From Microglena sp. YARC (lineage: Eukaryota; Chlorophyta; Chlorophyceae; Chlamydomonadales; Chlamydomonadaceae): DNA of 64,000 nucleotides. The position numbers were made by a program, and so were the translations under genes. Positions within the stretch are counted from its first letter, which is position 1; each line of letters opens with the position of its first letter. Positions 33,252-44,495 of this stretch are shown here, one piece after another. Under the pieces are notes generated by a model, which did not search any database, had not been told where the DNA came from, and saw only the letters and a program-made list of their open reading frames with translations. The stretch spans positions 34,500,931 to 34,564,930 of the forward strand of contig CM039462.1 in the NCBI GenBank assembly GCA_022414725.1, in the 5' to 3' direction.

Positions 33252-34737
33252 TACTTCAAATTGCCAAATTGGCCAGCGCTTTAACGCACTTGAAAACAAA
33301 AATACTGCGCTTTGTAGTGCAAAAAGCGCAAAAATTGCTTGCTGCGCCCACAGGGACGGAGTTGCAAAAAACTGCGCTTAAAGCGCAGAGGGGGTCAAAA
33401 AGTCAGCGCTCAAAGGCGCAAAAGTGCGCGCTTTGAATTACCCTGGTGAGCATAGTTAGCGGATAAGGCAGTTTGCAGACTTGTCCAGCTGGCGTCACAT
33501 GTGGCTTCACACGTCTAGGTGGCCTCACGTGTCTGCCGCCGAAGCCAAGGCGATCAAGTTGAAGGTGTCACTATCACTCCTGCACAATCCACGAATAAGA
33601 GTTATGAGTTAAGGTACTCCATTCCGTTCCATTTAATCACATTATACCACATAATGACAATGCAATCATCATTATCATCATCCTATTTTTTGCTCGTCGT
33701 CATCATCATCACCATCACCATCACATACTAAACATAAATAGTAGGGGGCCCTGGCGGGTCCCCTGGAGGTCGGCCCCGGGGGTGGTGTAATGTTCGTCAA
33801 GCAGCAGTGGCAGGCAGCCTCCTTGGTGATGGATGCATGCAGTTGCTTACTTATCCGTACAATTTAATTTTGGGGGGGTCAAGAATCAATGTAGCATGGC
33901 ATGGCATTATTATTCAAATTGGTGGCGTGTGAGGCTAATGAACTCATTAGCTCACTGACTATCAGCATCTGGTGTGTTACACCCGCTGTTTATGCCTTGC
34001 TGACTTCTTTTGTTTTTCCTTAGAACGATCTCCTAATGTACAGTGACAGCAATTGCTGTCAATGACACCGTACGGTCTAACCCTGGCCTAAACCAGGGTT
34101 ATGTCCTCCGGTCCCCCGCAATGGTGTGCTCCTTAGAGCGACACCCTCCTCTTGCTTTCACCTCTTCTGTAAGAAAGATCAATACTGCTGACGCTGTTTA
34201 ACATTCATCCACTCCTGAAGAGTTTAAGCTGACAGGTTCTGGGTTTCCATCGCGCTTCCTCTGCTTGACAAAAATGCTTCTTCGAGCTCCCCTGAGTTCA
34301 ATCCTGCCGCTTACTCGAAGAAATGGTCCCAATGGGTCTCAACAGATCCATGGGTACATTATCTTCAGTGGCTGTGATGCAGTTTTGACTCCTGTTCGGA
34401 ACCACCGACTAAGCTGGATGGATGTTCAAGCGCCAAGTACCAATGATCCTCCAGAGGAGGTCGCTTCTGAGACTGTAGGAGCTACCCCCCCTTTCCCCCC
34501 CACTCCATTTCCCCCTCCTTTTGAACCTCCCCCCGCCTAACAAGTCTGGACGTCGGTGGAGTCACATCTTCTGCTGATCGAGTGCTTGATGTACATCTGC
34601 TGCGGCTTCTGCAGCGACTTCTGCTGCGTCTTCTGCTGCTCGAGTGCTTGATGTCCTTCTGCTGCGACTTCTGCTGCGGCTTCTGCTTTGACTTCTGCTG
34701 CGACCCCCAGTTCTTCGGCAGAGCGGCTACTGGCATC

Positions 34738-34885
34738 ATGTCTTAGCGTCAGTGGAGCCATGTCTTTGCGTCGGTGGAGCCATGTCTTTGCGTCGGTGGA
34801 GCCATGTCTTTGCGATTGTGGAGCCATGTCTTTGCGTCGGTGGAGCCATGTCTTTGAGTCGGTGACGCCATGTCTTTGTGTCGGC
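34738..34885 (+). repeat. 22 bp tandem repeat inside LTR element 2
   Basis: Six to seven copies of GTCGGTGGAGCCATGTCTTT with two further bases. A CTTCTGCTGCG repeat precedes it (34568-34690) and GGCTAGGCTGTTGG repeats follow (34886-35000). All sit where element 1 has gag-like sequence. Confidence 0.85.
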
Positions 34886-35039
34886 TAGGCTGTTGGCTAT
34901 GCTAGGCTGTTGGTGGAGCTGTAGGCTAGGCTGTTGGCTAGATTTTGGCTAGGCTGTTGATGGAGCTGGAGGCTAGAATGTTGGTGGAGCTAGAGTGGCT
35001 AGGCTTCGGGATAGAAATGGAATAGGAATAGGAATGGTA

Positions 35040-35744
35040 TGGGGTAGCGCCTGATGTTTCATTGTTACGCGTCTTTGGCTTTCCATGGTATGTTACCCTG
35101 GTCTATGCGAGAAGCGTAACAAGCTCGACGATCGAGCTGAGGCTGGTCGACTGGTTGGGTATCCCATGGTGAGCAAAGGTTATTATGTTTGGGTCCCTAA
35201 GTTGCGCCAGGTCGTAGAGGGTCGTGATTTACCCTTCTATGAGCAGTTAGTACACAACTGCAAACCTGGGCGCTCCCCTTATGATAGGTCTTCGTACTTA
35301 GGCGACACCTCTCCTGCTATCAACAGCGATGTGTTAGACGAGGCGGGCAACGCCTTACATCCTCTAGTGCACCCGGCAGTGGCTCCCTGTCCTGTGCGAC
35401 ATATGGTCCTAAGGCCGCGGCCTGGAGCTGAGTGCGCTGCATCGAGTGCCGCACTGAGGGATGGGCGGGAGTCTCAAGGTCTTTCCGATATTAATTTGCC
35501 TCCATCTCATGGGGTCGTCAGTACTGCCACGCCCCCTGGTATCGTAGGTGAAGTTTTTGGATCTAGTACGCCTTCTAACATGGTGGTAACTCCACAGCCG
35601 ATTTCATCAGTTTTCGACCCCTGCATCAGTTCAAAAAAGTTTCAGGTTTTCCCAGCTCCATTTCCTGGTGAGACATATTGGGATACCGATAGGCATGAAC
35701 AGGCCACCTTGGGTTTGCCAGGTGATGATTATTTAGAAGAGTAG
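35040..35744 (+). pseudogene. copia-type integrase C-terminal region, element 2
   Basis: GVAPDVSLLRVFGFPWYV at about 35040-35098, then after a phase slip a 219-codon frame (35085-35744) with GRLVGYPMVSKGYYVWVP and EGRDLPFYE. These are the conserved tail of copia integrase. The frame continues 150 codons as a Pro/Ser-rich linker toward where RT should be, then ends (GDDYLEE). No RT follows. Confidence 0.75.
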
Positions 35745-38445
35745 TCTATGGGTGATACTGGGTACGGATGGGGTGTTCCGGTTGACCCAGGCCTCACCAT
35801 GTCTGATCTAGAGGCAAAGAATGCCGTCCCTGCTGGGTATGTTTTAACTGTCCTGGGGGATTTACTAGCTGTTTGTGCTGTGGGTTCTCATGGTAGGATT
35901 GACCTTCCCTACATGTGTGCTTCCATATCAGTACCTACTCCACTGTCTTTTCGGCAGCCATGGATACCTCAAATTCTGATAGGAATCCCTGGTTGCTAGC
36001 TATGACGGGTGCGACTGACTCCTTGTGTGCAATTTTCCTTGCGTGCGAATTTTTGCAGAGACCTGAGATTGATTTTTCAGAGGTCTCTGCTCCATTCTCA
36101 TCCAAGGCTGGCCTTCGGATTCTCCTGTCTGACATCCCTCATAGAAAGATGTTTGTTAGGCAGCTGGATATTCAGCTGTCTTTCTTGGTTTCAGTGGAAG
36201 GTGGAAATTTATTCAGACCACTGTTATGGCGACTTTATGGTTTTCTGACTCTTCGTTCCATAGGCAGATGGTTAATTCGGTGGAGCTTATCATAGATTAG
36301 CTATTTCTTTATGCTTCACTGGTGACCTGGGGCATCTGTTTTGGTTCCCCAGCCGCCTTCCGGTGATTACTGAAATAAGTGGAAATTACTAGTTGTTTCA
36401 CTTCGATTTTTTCAGTACAATGGTACACTGGGTAATCTTGCAGTTGTACTTGCAGATGTACTTTCCCACACCTCCTTTTTTGTTCTTCCAGGTGTATTTC
36501 AGTCGGTTCATTCCACTTTGTTAATGCCGTAGCAGGGAATTTATGATAATTAACTTTCATAAATCTTCTTACTTCAAATCATTGAGTAAGAAACCAGTTC
36601 CTCATGTTTTTTTCATCCCAGCCTAGTCATGGATACTATGCTAAGAATAGTATTTAAGGTGAAAGATTATTCCATCGAATTTACTTCAGTGGATGACTAG
36701 TGTGTCCTCTTGTCTGCGTCTTTTAGACTTTGATTATATCTTGTGCTGCTCTCACAACATATTTCAGTCTTCTCTTTCGGTTATTTTCCAATTTTTTCAG
36801 TCTCCGTTGTTATCCTTAGTCTTCTTGAACTCTTTGGTATTAGGATTGACTTCTGTCTGGCCTCCCAGTGATTTCTGGTTTTGTGCTGTGACCTACTATT
36901 CTGGATGAATATAATTTTTGCGCTTACCCTGGATGGTTACATTTCCTTTTTGTTTTCAGCCCAGCTCGGGATGACCCAAGCTTTTTGCTTCTACATTTTC
37001 GGAGTAACACAGTGGTTTTTTAGTTGATCCCATCTCAAACTTATATTTCAGTCAGAGCTTTCTACTGGGTTTCCAGTTTTTCAGCCTTTGCTTCAATTTT
37101 TGTTTGCTGCCAGTTTATCGTTCTCTGCCACTGGTGTCATAGGTGGAGAAGTAGTATTGTATGTCACCTGCGTCATAGGTTGAGTATCAGCATCTGGTGT
37201 GTTACACCCGCTGTTTATGTCTTGCTGACTTCTTATGTATTTCCTTAGAACGATCTCCTAATGTACAGTGACAGCAATTGCTGTCAATGACACCGTTCGG
37301 TCTAACCCTGGCCTAAACCAGGGTTATGTCCTCCGGTTCCCAGCAATGGTGTGCTCCTTAGAGCGACACCCTCCTCTTGCTTTTACCTCTTCTGTAAGAA
37401 AGATCAATAATGCTGACGCTATTTAACGTTCATCCGCTCCTGAAGAGTTTAAGCTGACACTGACTTCCCGAAGTTCCCTAGAGGCAGGTGCAGCAACTCC
37501 CGAGGCTACTGTTGCTACTGCGCAATCTGCAGGAACTAGTGCGAAAGAGTAGATTTTCTTGTCAAGCACAATGCGTTGATGCAATGAGCTACAAGAGGCA
37601 CGAAGAAGCGAATTTTGAAGGGGAAATCGTAGACATACTCCAGGTCCCTAGATTGAGTCCACAAGACAGTAGGGAAACGACAAATGAAAACGCCGCGTCC
37701 ACAGTCCGCAACCCTGAGATACGTACACTAAAAAGTGCCCTCCGAGGTAATCCGCCCCCGACAGGAATCGAACACAGGTCGCTTAGATTTCAGGCAAGTC
37801 AGATTAACCGGCTGATTTGACCGGCTTTCTTGGGAATATTTAAAGATGTGAAGATGTGAAGATTTGACTTTTCCCCGCTTGTCTTGGTCTTTCGCTTTTC
37901 CACACGCTTTTATCGTGTTCGTAGTTCTGCTTAGGTTGTTAAGTGTCCTTTCTTAGCTGTGCTTTTCCTTGTGGCGTTTTGGCTGACGGCTTGGTCTTGT
38001 GTCTGCCTTTAGATAGGGGGTGTGAAGGCCTCCTTTTTAGAGCTCTATGCCTCTCTCCTTGTTTGTTTGGTGAATTTCCTGTGCCTTTTGTCCTGTTACG
38101 TCTACTTGTAGAATCTCGCTTTTTAGGCCTCGGCAACTCTCAGCCCTTCTACAATATACACTTAATTCGCTTGTTTCTCAATGCCTTGGTAGTTCGCTTT
38201 GATTGTTGTCAAGCCTTTTAATTTGCTCTTTCGTACGCTTTTTTGGAAGTTACCTCCTGGACCAGGTTCTGAGGGGTATGTTGCCCCAACCCTCACTGTT
38301 ATAAAACTGTCCAGCTGCACCGGCGCTGTTCAGTCTCGACATTGATTTTTGCTTAGTATGTAACAATTTCCTCTCTCTCACACGATTTCGCTTTAGTATC
38401 GCATAGGTCTGTCCCCCCTAAGGGGGCCGACCAATAAGTAAACAT

Positions 38446-38449
<4 letters not shown>

Positions 38450-38481
<32 letters not shown>

Positions 38482-38482
38482 G
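38450..38482. repeat. (CT)n microsatellite, copy A
   Basis: About 15 CT units; the copy B site at 62275-62319 is longer. Confidence 0.95.
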
Positions 38483-38797
38483 GTCTATCTCATACATGCA
38501 ATTATACATCTAACTGACACGAAAATGTATCGTTTCTAAAATCTGATGGTCTTTTTGAGGGGGCTTATTATAATTTGACGCTTTATCCAGAGTAATATAA
38601 TTTGACCTTACACATTTGACGGTTTAATTTTTTGATAAAATCCATGAATGCAACTTAATGTTTCTACTTGGAAATGTTACACTGGTTCATGGGCTGTTCT
38701 AAATAGCACAATACAGCCTTGTGATAACATTGTGTACTGGTAACTCAGGAGTGCGGCATAGGTTCATACTTCCCATACCGTATTTACTCTGCCTGTA

Positions 38798-40160
38798 GAA
38801 GGTGAGCAGCCTGAAAGCTGATACTGTAGACCATACACCATAATAAATATAAATATAAATGCCGGTAGCATGGTCATTAGGGTACATGGTTATGGGATCT
38901 GCAAGTATGGTAGAGAGTACTCTGCATTGAAGCCTAACCATTACCTTGCTAAGCATAGCACAAACGGATGCACGTTAATTGACACAACTACGGCAATACA
39001 TTCCATCGTAAACATCAACTCATTTAATCATCATTAAATATCTTGCTCAGTTAATCTGAGTTCTAGGACCTGCAACTAAGGCATTTCATAACCAAGAGCA
39101 CACAGTGTGTTCATGTATTGATCAGCTAGCATAGAAGAACCAAGAGCAGTTCGTCCTCATCGCTAAATGCCGGATCCATCCCCTCTTCTTCGGAGGGTAG
39201 GCAGCATATGATGATGAAAGACCATGACCAGATGACAATAAGCATTTGCGGGAAGTCCACAGCCCTCCAGGTGAAATACTTGCTGCTCGTCATCGCCAGG
39301 GTGGTTGATCGAGGGGTTACGAGCGTTAGCCTGACGAGCTTCGGAAGCAACCCGGTTCAATTGGTTGTTGGAAGCGGTGATCTGAACAGGTCCTTGCCGT
39401 TTAAATAAGCAGAGAGTTCTTTGTTTTTTTGCGATTTGGAGCTACTAGAGGGCGTACACGTCCTTCAGGGGATCTATCAAGGGGCTGAGCAACAAGATCT
39501 GGGAAACTTTGTGGATCCCTGCATTCGTAGCCGGCAAGCGCAGGCGGCAGGTCCCAAGGGGGGGTAGTAAGCCCTGTCTGGAGCCTATACCCTATAATTA
39601 CCCCTTATAACGGTTTGAAGGTTTTTCCGTAGCGGAATAACTGTATGCCTCGATTTGAAGTGTAATGTAACGTTCTGATTCGTCCTGTCAAATTAGAATG
39701 TTACATTTCGTGTCAGTATCATGATTCAGTTGACCATTTCTGCCACAACATACAGGCCAGTGAAAATAAAGAAGCAAAACTAATGACAAACAGGCAAACA
39801 AACAGGTTAACAAAGAAGCAAACAAACAGGCAAATCAAGAGAGAAACAAGCAAACACAGAGACGAACAAACAAACAGGCAAGCAAGCAAGAAGCTAGCAA
39901 GCAAAAAGCACAAACAAAAAACACTGTACTATATTTATAGAAATATCTACTACCCAAGGGGGGGGGGGGGGGGGGGGGCAAGGAAACATATATTGTACCA
40001 CATCATCAATACAGTGGAAATCATGTCAATACACCCAGGGGGAGGCCGAGATACGCTTTTTTATTTTTGTATTACCATTTTCCAACTTTATTTGTACTTC
40101 GGTAACTTCCTCGCCAGTGCACATTTTCGAGGGTGAAGTGCACCATTGACCAGGGCTCAT
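38798..40160. other. Mostly no gene; possible downstream end of the UCH locus
   Basis: A minus-strand open stretch at 39163-39410 (frames NRVASEARQANARNPS... and ...DPAFSDEDELL) is of unknown meaning. 39790-39920 is a (AACAAACAGGC)-like low-complexity repeat. 39958-39978 is a run of 21 G. The last UCH exon could not be found here. Confidence 0.4.
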
Positions 40161-40512
40161 GATAGGAGTACTAATCTGCAGTGGTTATTCGGTTACACCC
40201 AGGGTGTAATTGGTGGTTGTCCTAGAAGGTACATCCAGACTGGACGCCACCCAGTCCTTTGCACCCTGCTTTGCACGAGCACCGAGCGAGGGCCGGTCGG
40301 ATGCGCGTTCTCAATTCTGGTCCCTAACGAGGTTCCTAAAGCAGTCGAGCCTGGGGTCGAGCCCCCACCCCCACCCCCCCCCCACCCCACCCCCACCACA
40401 CACACCTTACTGCCTTGGTGTCCGGGAATGAGGCCTCAAAGTGAGGGGGTGGGGTGGAGGGTCTCAGGGTGAAAAGAACAACTTCCGATAATGCGGTCTG
40501 ACAACTTTATTT

Positions 40513-40514
<2 letters not shown>

Positions 40515-40561
<47 letters not shown>
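40515..40561. repeat. Poly-C run of 47 bases
   Basis: Uninterrupted C, next to the predicted 3' side of the UCH locus. The length may be uncertain because such runs are hard to sequence. Confidence 0.95.
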
Positions 40562-40620
40562 TGCTACTACTACTTTATTGTTATTAAACACTGTAATATA
40601 CAAACACTACCGGTACCCAC

Positions 40621-40732
40621 CTTTCTACAATCTGCTTGACCACGGTTGCCGTATCCTGCAAGATAGCACACTCACTAGAAGGGCCATGGTACACAGGGCC
40701 TTTGCGATGGCCGTCTAGCTGCCACAGTCCAC
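40621..40732 (-). CDS. UCH exon 5 with catalytic Asp
   Basis: Acceptor GATCGTAG, then GLWQLDGHRKGPVYHGPSSE, AILQDTATVVKQIVE, donor GAAAG|GTGGGT. LDG-R-G-P-x-x-HG is the UCH Asp motif. It joins exon 4 in phase (G + GT gives Gly) and ends in phase 2. The expected next exon (F-N-x-x-A-L) was not found. Confidence 0.9.
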
Positions 40733-40735
40733 CTA

Positions 40736-41110
40736 CGATCAAACAATATTTTCACATTGATTTGGGGATTTATTTATCACTGATATGCCCTGGGCCATGG
40801 TCGACAGTGCCTTTGCTATGGCCGTCTAGCTGCAACAGTCGACCAACAATCAAATACATGAATAATAATAAAATAATAATAATATATAATAATAATAAAA
40901 TAAGAATAAAATAAATAATAATAAATAATAATAATAATAATAATAATAAAATAAATAATAATAAAATAATAATAAAAGCACGCCTTATTATGAGGCGTGA
41001 GGTTGAGGGGGCCAGCCCGTTTGCTTGCACTGGGGCCAACCACCAATCTACAATCAAATAATATTTACACATTCATTTTGGAATTTATTTCTCATTAATA
41101 TGCCCGGGAA
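40736..41110 (-). repeat. Partial tandem copies of the 5' half of UCH exon 5
   Basis: The stretch 40796-40856 repeats the exon 5 start (LLQLDGHSKGTVDHGP) with its upstream GATTGTTGGTCGAC. A weaker third copy lies at 41030-41105. Between copies the block TTTGGGGATTTATTTATCAC recurs with variation. As with exon 4, copies lie on the acceptor side. Confidence 0.8.
40857..40977. repeat. (AAT)n microsatellite
   Basis: Imperfect AAT and AAATA repeats of ~120 bp, within the exon 5 repeat region. Open frames here are repeat artefacts. Confidence 0.95.
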
Positions 41111-41164
41111 TGTGTAATTGCTTAACTGACGTAGCCAGTTTTGTAGCTGAACATTAACCATAGC

Positions 41165-41490
41165 TTTTCTTTTCTGCTACGAGCAGCAGCTTCTAGGCAG
41201 CTCCCCTGGCTTGCTTCACAGCCAAACCTAAATAAAACAAAGCAGAGAATATGGGAGCTGACAACATTGGCTCTTCAGTACTGTTGAAATCTTGGGGGTT
41301 GGCCCAGTGGCTGGCTCAGGGAGCTGTCTAGAAGCATTTTCTCGTAGCGGAAAACAAAGCAGTGAATATGGGAGCTGACAACATTGGATCTTCAGTACTG
41401 TTGAAGTCTTGGGGATTGGCCCAGTGGCTGGCTCAGGGAGCTGTCTGGAAGCTACTTCTCGTAGCGGAAAACAAAAGCTACGACGGTGAA
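41165..41490 (+). mobile_element. MITE of the AGCAGCTTCT family with duplicated right half
   Basis: The left end GCTACGAGCAGCAGCTTCTA is at 41174. The right half (GGCTCAGGGAGCTGTCT...TTCTCGTAGCGGAAAAC) occurs twice, ending near 41350 and 41471. It lies in the UCH intron between exons 4 and 5. Confidence 0.75.
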
Positions 41491-41754
41491 TCAGTTGAAG
41501 GTTCCACTTTAATACTCATGAACACGAGTCTAACGTTAAAAAACGTTGGCTATTTATTTTCATAATACTCAATTTAAGTTTGGCTCAGCTTGCGAATTTA
41601 TTATTTTAATGTATTGTGCCTTTTAATGTGTAGAGTATTCTTCTTTTTAAATATTAAAAAGCTAGTAGACTGAATATCTCATTCTTTATTCTCACACACC
41701 CAGGTCGACAATAGTACCAATCACCACACCATACAAATGAATGAAAATTAGTCA

Positions 41755-42412
41755 CAATGCAGACACACACTCAGACACACACCGACTTGACGGGTCAATA
41801 CCTCAAAGAACAGTTCAAATTCCTCAAACTTGAACCTGCGTACGCCCTATGTAACACAAAAAATGCAACTTCTGAATTGTAACATATACCGGTGTACTAC
41901 ATTTGATTAGGCAGGAAAAACATGGTGAGCTGTGTGAACCTAACAAAGCAGAGTGATTCCTGAGGTACTGGCATATACACGTTCACACACACACACACAC
42001 AAAATAAAGCAAGGACCTGCGTACCCGTACACCCTATCTAACACAAAAACTGCAACTTCTGGATTGTAACATATACCGGTATATTACATTTGATTAGGCA
42101 GGACAAGTTATACGGAGCGTGGCAAACGATGTTAACAATTGGCTGAGAGGTGTTCCCGACGGAGCGACAGGTGGCAACGGAAGCGAGTTAGTTATGACTT
42201 ATGAGACCGTTGGCTGACGTGTCAGGCTTCATCTTGGTCAGACGGTCGGTAGGTTAGTCGGTTGGTTGGTCGGTCGCACAGACGGACAAATGGGTAACTC
42301 TGAGGGCTCCCGCCCCCTTGAAGAGGGGGCTCTGCCCAAAAAGACGGTGAGCCATGTGAATCTAACAAAGCAGAGTGATTCCTGAGGGGCTAACATGTAC
42401 ACGTTCACACAC
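41755..42412. repeat. Duplicated block, partner of 63355-64000
   Basis: Nearly identical over ~650 bp (GACTTGACGGGTCAATACCT, ACATATACCGGTGTACTACA, an AC microsatellite, and the GACAGGTGGCAAC repeat at 42160-42345). The partner runs off the window end. In copy A it lies in a UCH intron. Confidence 0.9.
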
Positions 42413-42616
42413 ACACACATACAAAATAAAGAAAGGGGAACCAAAGCACGCAATGTATGTATGTTACAGTCCAGGGGTAGGCCAAATAGGCTAAATAGAC
42501 TTTTCAGACGCAAGAAACAGAAGAGACAGACCATTAACCAGTGCAACATGTTCAAGTAGAAACATTAAGTTGCATTAACGGATATTAAACTAAGAACCGT
42601 CAAATGTGTAACTGAC

Positions 42617-42701
42617 CTCCGTTGACGACAAAAGTGACAAAATAAAGGTCGATCTCCTCATCTGCCAATGGAGGTGCGGTGTCTCCTACTACTGCAGCTG
42701 C
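42617..42701 (-). CDS. UCH exon 4 (catalytic His position is Tyr)
   Basis: Acceptor TATGTAG, then AAAVVGDTAPPLADEEIDLY and FVTFVVNG, donor GGAG|GTCAGT. In UCH enzymes the catalytic His precedes Phe in V-D-L-H-F. Here the codon is TAT (Tyr), one C-to-T change from CAT. The exon begins in phase 0 and ends in phase 1, matching exons 3 and 5. Confidence 0.88.
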
Positions 42702-42905
42702 CTACATACAGAAGACGATTACAAGGTGGGCATTAATGTTACCCATTGTTTTCTATTGTGTCTCCTTCAGCTACAGCTGCCTACTCACAGAGGAGGATTG
42801 CAAGGTGGACATGAATGTTACCCATTGTTTTCTAGTGTGTCTCCCACAGCTGCAGCTGCCTACACTAACAGGAGGATTGCAAGGTGGACATGAATGTTAC
42901 ATTAC
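42679..42905 (-). repeat. Tandem array (~80 bp units) containing the 5' half of UCH exon 4
   Basis: Three units. Each has a 3' splice-site-like GTAG or GTGTAG, then GCAGCTG(C/T)AG...GGAGACAC (AAAVVGDT), followed in the two upstream units by intron sequence AGAAAACAATGGGTAAC. The downstream-most unit continues into the real exon 4. Confidence 0.88.
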
Positions 42906-43004
42906 CTATTGACTGTGGTCTATTGTTTGATGGGCATTACCTATTGCCACAAGTCATGGTCCCCCATGAATGGACAAGTTGTCATGGTCCTCCAGGAATG
43001 ATCT

Positions 43005-44495
43005 ATGTGCTGTTGCGCCTGTGCTCATGACCCTGATGCTCCACCCCACCCCACCCCTTACCACCCCACCCTTTCCCACACCACACCCCCTACTTCAAGC
43101 TATGGCCATGATAGTACCTGGTGTGCCAACCTACGGGTGCGCTTAAGTGTTCGCGGTCGCTGTCGATGGCCATGGTCGTTTTATCCAGGTCAAGTGGTAG
43201 CTTGTTCCCTTCTGCCGTAAGACGGGGCTCCCTTAATACCACGCCCTACCAGGCGTTATCATTACTTATTAAATAACCTGGTATGCCTCTTTTATGCCAA
43301 GCGCTCCCTCTACGGGGTTCTCCAGGTTTGCCCCACGTGCTGTTGCACCCATGCTCATAACCCTTATGCTCCACCACAACCAATCCCATCCCTCCCTACC
43401 ACCGCACCTCACCCCCTACTTCAAGCTTTGCCCATGTCCGTACCTGGTGAGCCTCTTCTATGCTAGGGGCGCCCTCTGGGGGATGCTCCAGGTATGCCCC
43501 ACGTGCTGATGGGTCCATGATCATAACCCTTATGCTCCACCACACCCATGAATGGTCTAGTTGTCATGGTCCTCCAGGAATGATCTATCTGCTGCTGCAC
43601 CTGTGCTCATGACCCTGATGATCCACCCCACCCCACCCCATCCCTTACCACCCCACCTCACCCCCTACTTCAAGCTATGACCATCATAGTACCTGATATG
43701 CCTCTTCTATGATAGGGGCTCCCTCTAGGGGATGTTCCAGGTATGCCCCACGTGCTGTTGCACCCATGATCATAACCCGTATGCTCCACCACACACAATC
43801 CCATCCCAACCCCTACTTCAAGCTATGGCAATGATAGTACCTGGTATGCCTCTTCTAAACTAGGGGCGCCCTCTGGATAATGCTTCAGGTATGTCCCCAC
43901 GTGCTGATGGGTCCATGATCATAACCCTTATGCCCCCCCACACCCAATCCCATCCCACCCTACCACCTCACTTCACCCCCTACTTCAAGCTTTGCCCATT
44001 TCCGTACCTGGTGAGCCTCTTCTATGCTAGGGGCGCCCTCAAGGGGGTTCTCCAGGTACGCCCCACGTGCTTTTGCAACCGTGCTCATGACCCTAATGCC
44101 CCACCACACGCCATCCCACCCGACCACCCCACCCTCTACTTCAAGCTATGACCATGTCCGCACCTGGTGTGCCTCACGTGCTAAAGGGGCGCCCTCTGGT
44201 GGATGCTCCAGGTATGACCCACGTGCTGATGGGTCCATGATCACGACCCTTATGCCCCACCACACCAAATCCCATCCCACCCTACCACCCCACCTCACCC
44301 TCTACTTCAAGCTATGCCCATGTCCGCACCTGGTGTGCCTCACGTGCTAAAGGGGCGCCCTCTGGTGGATGCTCCAGGTATGCCCCACATACTGATGGGT
44401 CCATGATCACAACCCTTATGCCCCACCACACTAAATCCCATCCCACCCTACCACCCCACCTCACCCTCTACTTCAAGCTTTGCCCATGTCTGTAC
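43005..44495 (-). repeat. Tandem array (~155-165 bp units) containing the 3' half of UCH exon 3
   Basis: About seven full or partial units downstream of exon 3 in the gene. Units at 44.19 and 44.35 kb read DPSARGSYLEHPPEGAPLAR and EAHQ, then CCAG|GTGCGG, open and without the TAG of exon 3. Units at 43.47 and 44.03 kb end SIEEAHQ. The rest of each unit is intron-like GGTGGGGTGGTAGGGTGGGA. One unit is interrupted by a SINE at 43128-43275. Confidence 0.9.
43128..43275 (+). mobile_element. SINE copy 3 (degenerate) inside the exon 3 array
   Basis: It ends with the ~45 nt LINE-type tail and hairpin ACGCC...GGCGT near 43240. Flanking ACCTGGTGTGCC (43116-43127) and ACCTGGTATGCC (43276-43287) form a 12 bp target duplication with one change. 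The B-box region is poorly preserved. Confidence 0.8.

Larger units (their letters stand above)
28974..33445. mobile_element. hAT-like MITE, interrupted by an LTR retrotransposon
   Basis: The left end CAGGGTACTT (28974-28983) and the remainder (33257-33445, ending TACCCTG) form a ~200 bp MITE of the family seen at 10545. It is flanked by perfect 8 bp duplications GTGAGCAT (28966-28973 and 33446-33453). Copy B has the empty site ACCAGCGAGCTTAGTTAGCG at about 61952-61971. The LTR element sits inside its left terminal repeat. Confidence 0.93.
33960..37459 (+). mobile_element. LTR retrotransposon 2 (same family as element 1)
   Basis: 3500 bp with 275 bp LTRs (33960-34234 and 37185-37459) and CTGAC target duplications (33955-33959, 37460-37464). 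The two LTRs differ at roughly ten positions, so it is older than element 1. LTR ends are TATCAGC and GCTGACA. It shares internal segments and the integrase tail with element 1 and also lacks an RT. Confidence 0.92.
33739..38431. mobile_element. Compound insertion in copy A (unclassified outer element around LTR element 2)
   Basis: Copy B passes directly from ACATAAAATAAG to AAAACATAAAACC (near 62245), whereas copy A has 4.7 kb here. The outer sequence is 33739-33954 plus 37465-38431. Its ends are GC-rich inverted words GGTCGGCCCC (33768) and GGGGCCGACC (38421), with an AATAG/AATAAG-like flank duplication. The outer part holds short open frames without motifs (37488-37820). Its class is unknown; a DNA transposon derivative is one guess. 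Confidence 0.6.
9055..38797. repeat. Segmental duplication copy A, expanded by insertions
   Basis: Colinear with copy B (52918-62633) over 9055-15659, 26455-28973, 33446-33738 and about 38432-38797. The interruptions are a LINE, a MITE plus LTR element, and a compound insertion, each with a clean empty site in copy B. Similarity is high throughout (mostly single-base differences and small indels). Copy-A-specific differences also include a ~200 bp insertion at 10.89-11.10 kb and a unique stretch at about 27583-27870. Confidence 0.9.

Noticed and set aside
37745..37825. tRNA-like sequence on the minus strand (GTGTTCGATTCCTGTC, CTGAAAT loop)
   Set aside because: The T-loop is good, but the T-stem and anticodon stem do not pair and no acceptor stem could be drawn. 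At most a degenerate tRNA relic.
39163..39410. C-terminal UCH exon
   Set aside because: VFHLEGCGLP looked like the YELDG motif, but the phase does not fit exon 4 and the real LDG exon is at 40.7 kb.
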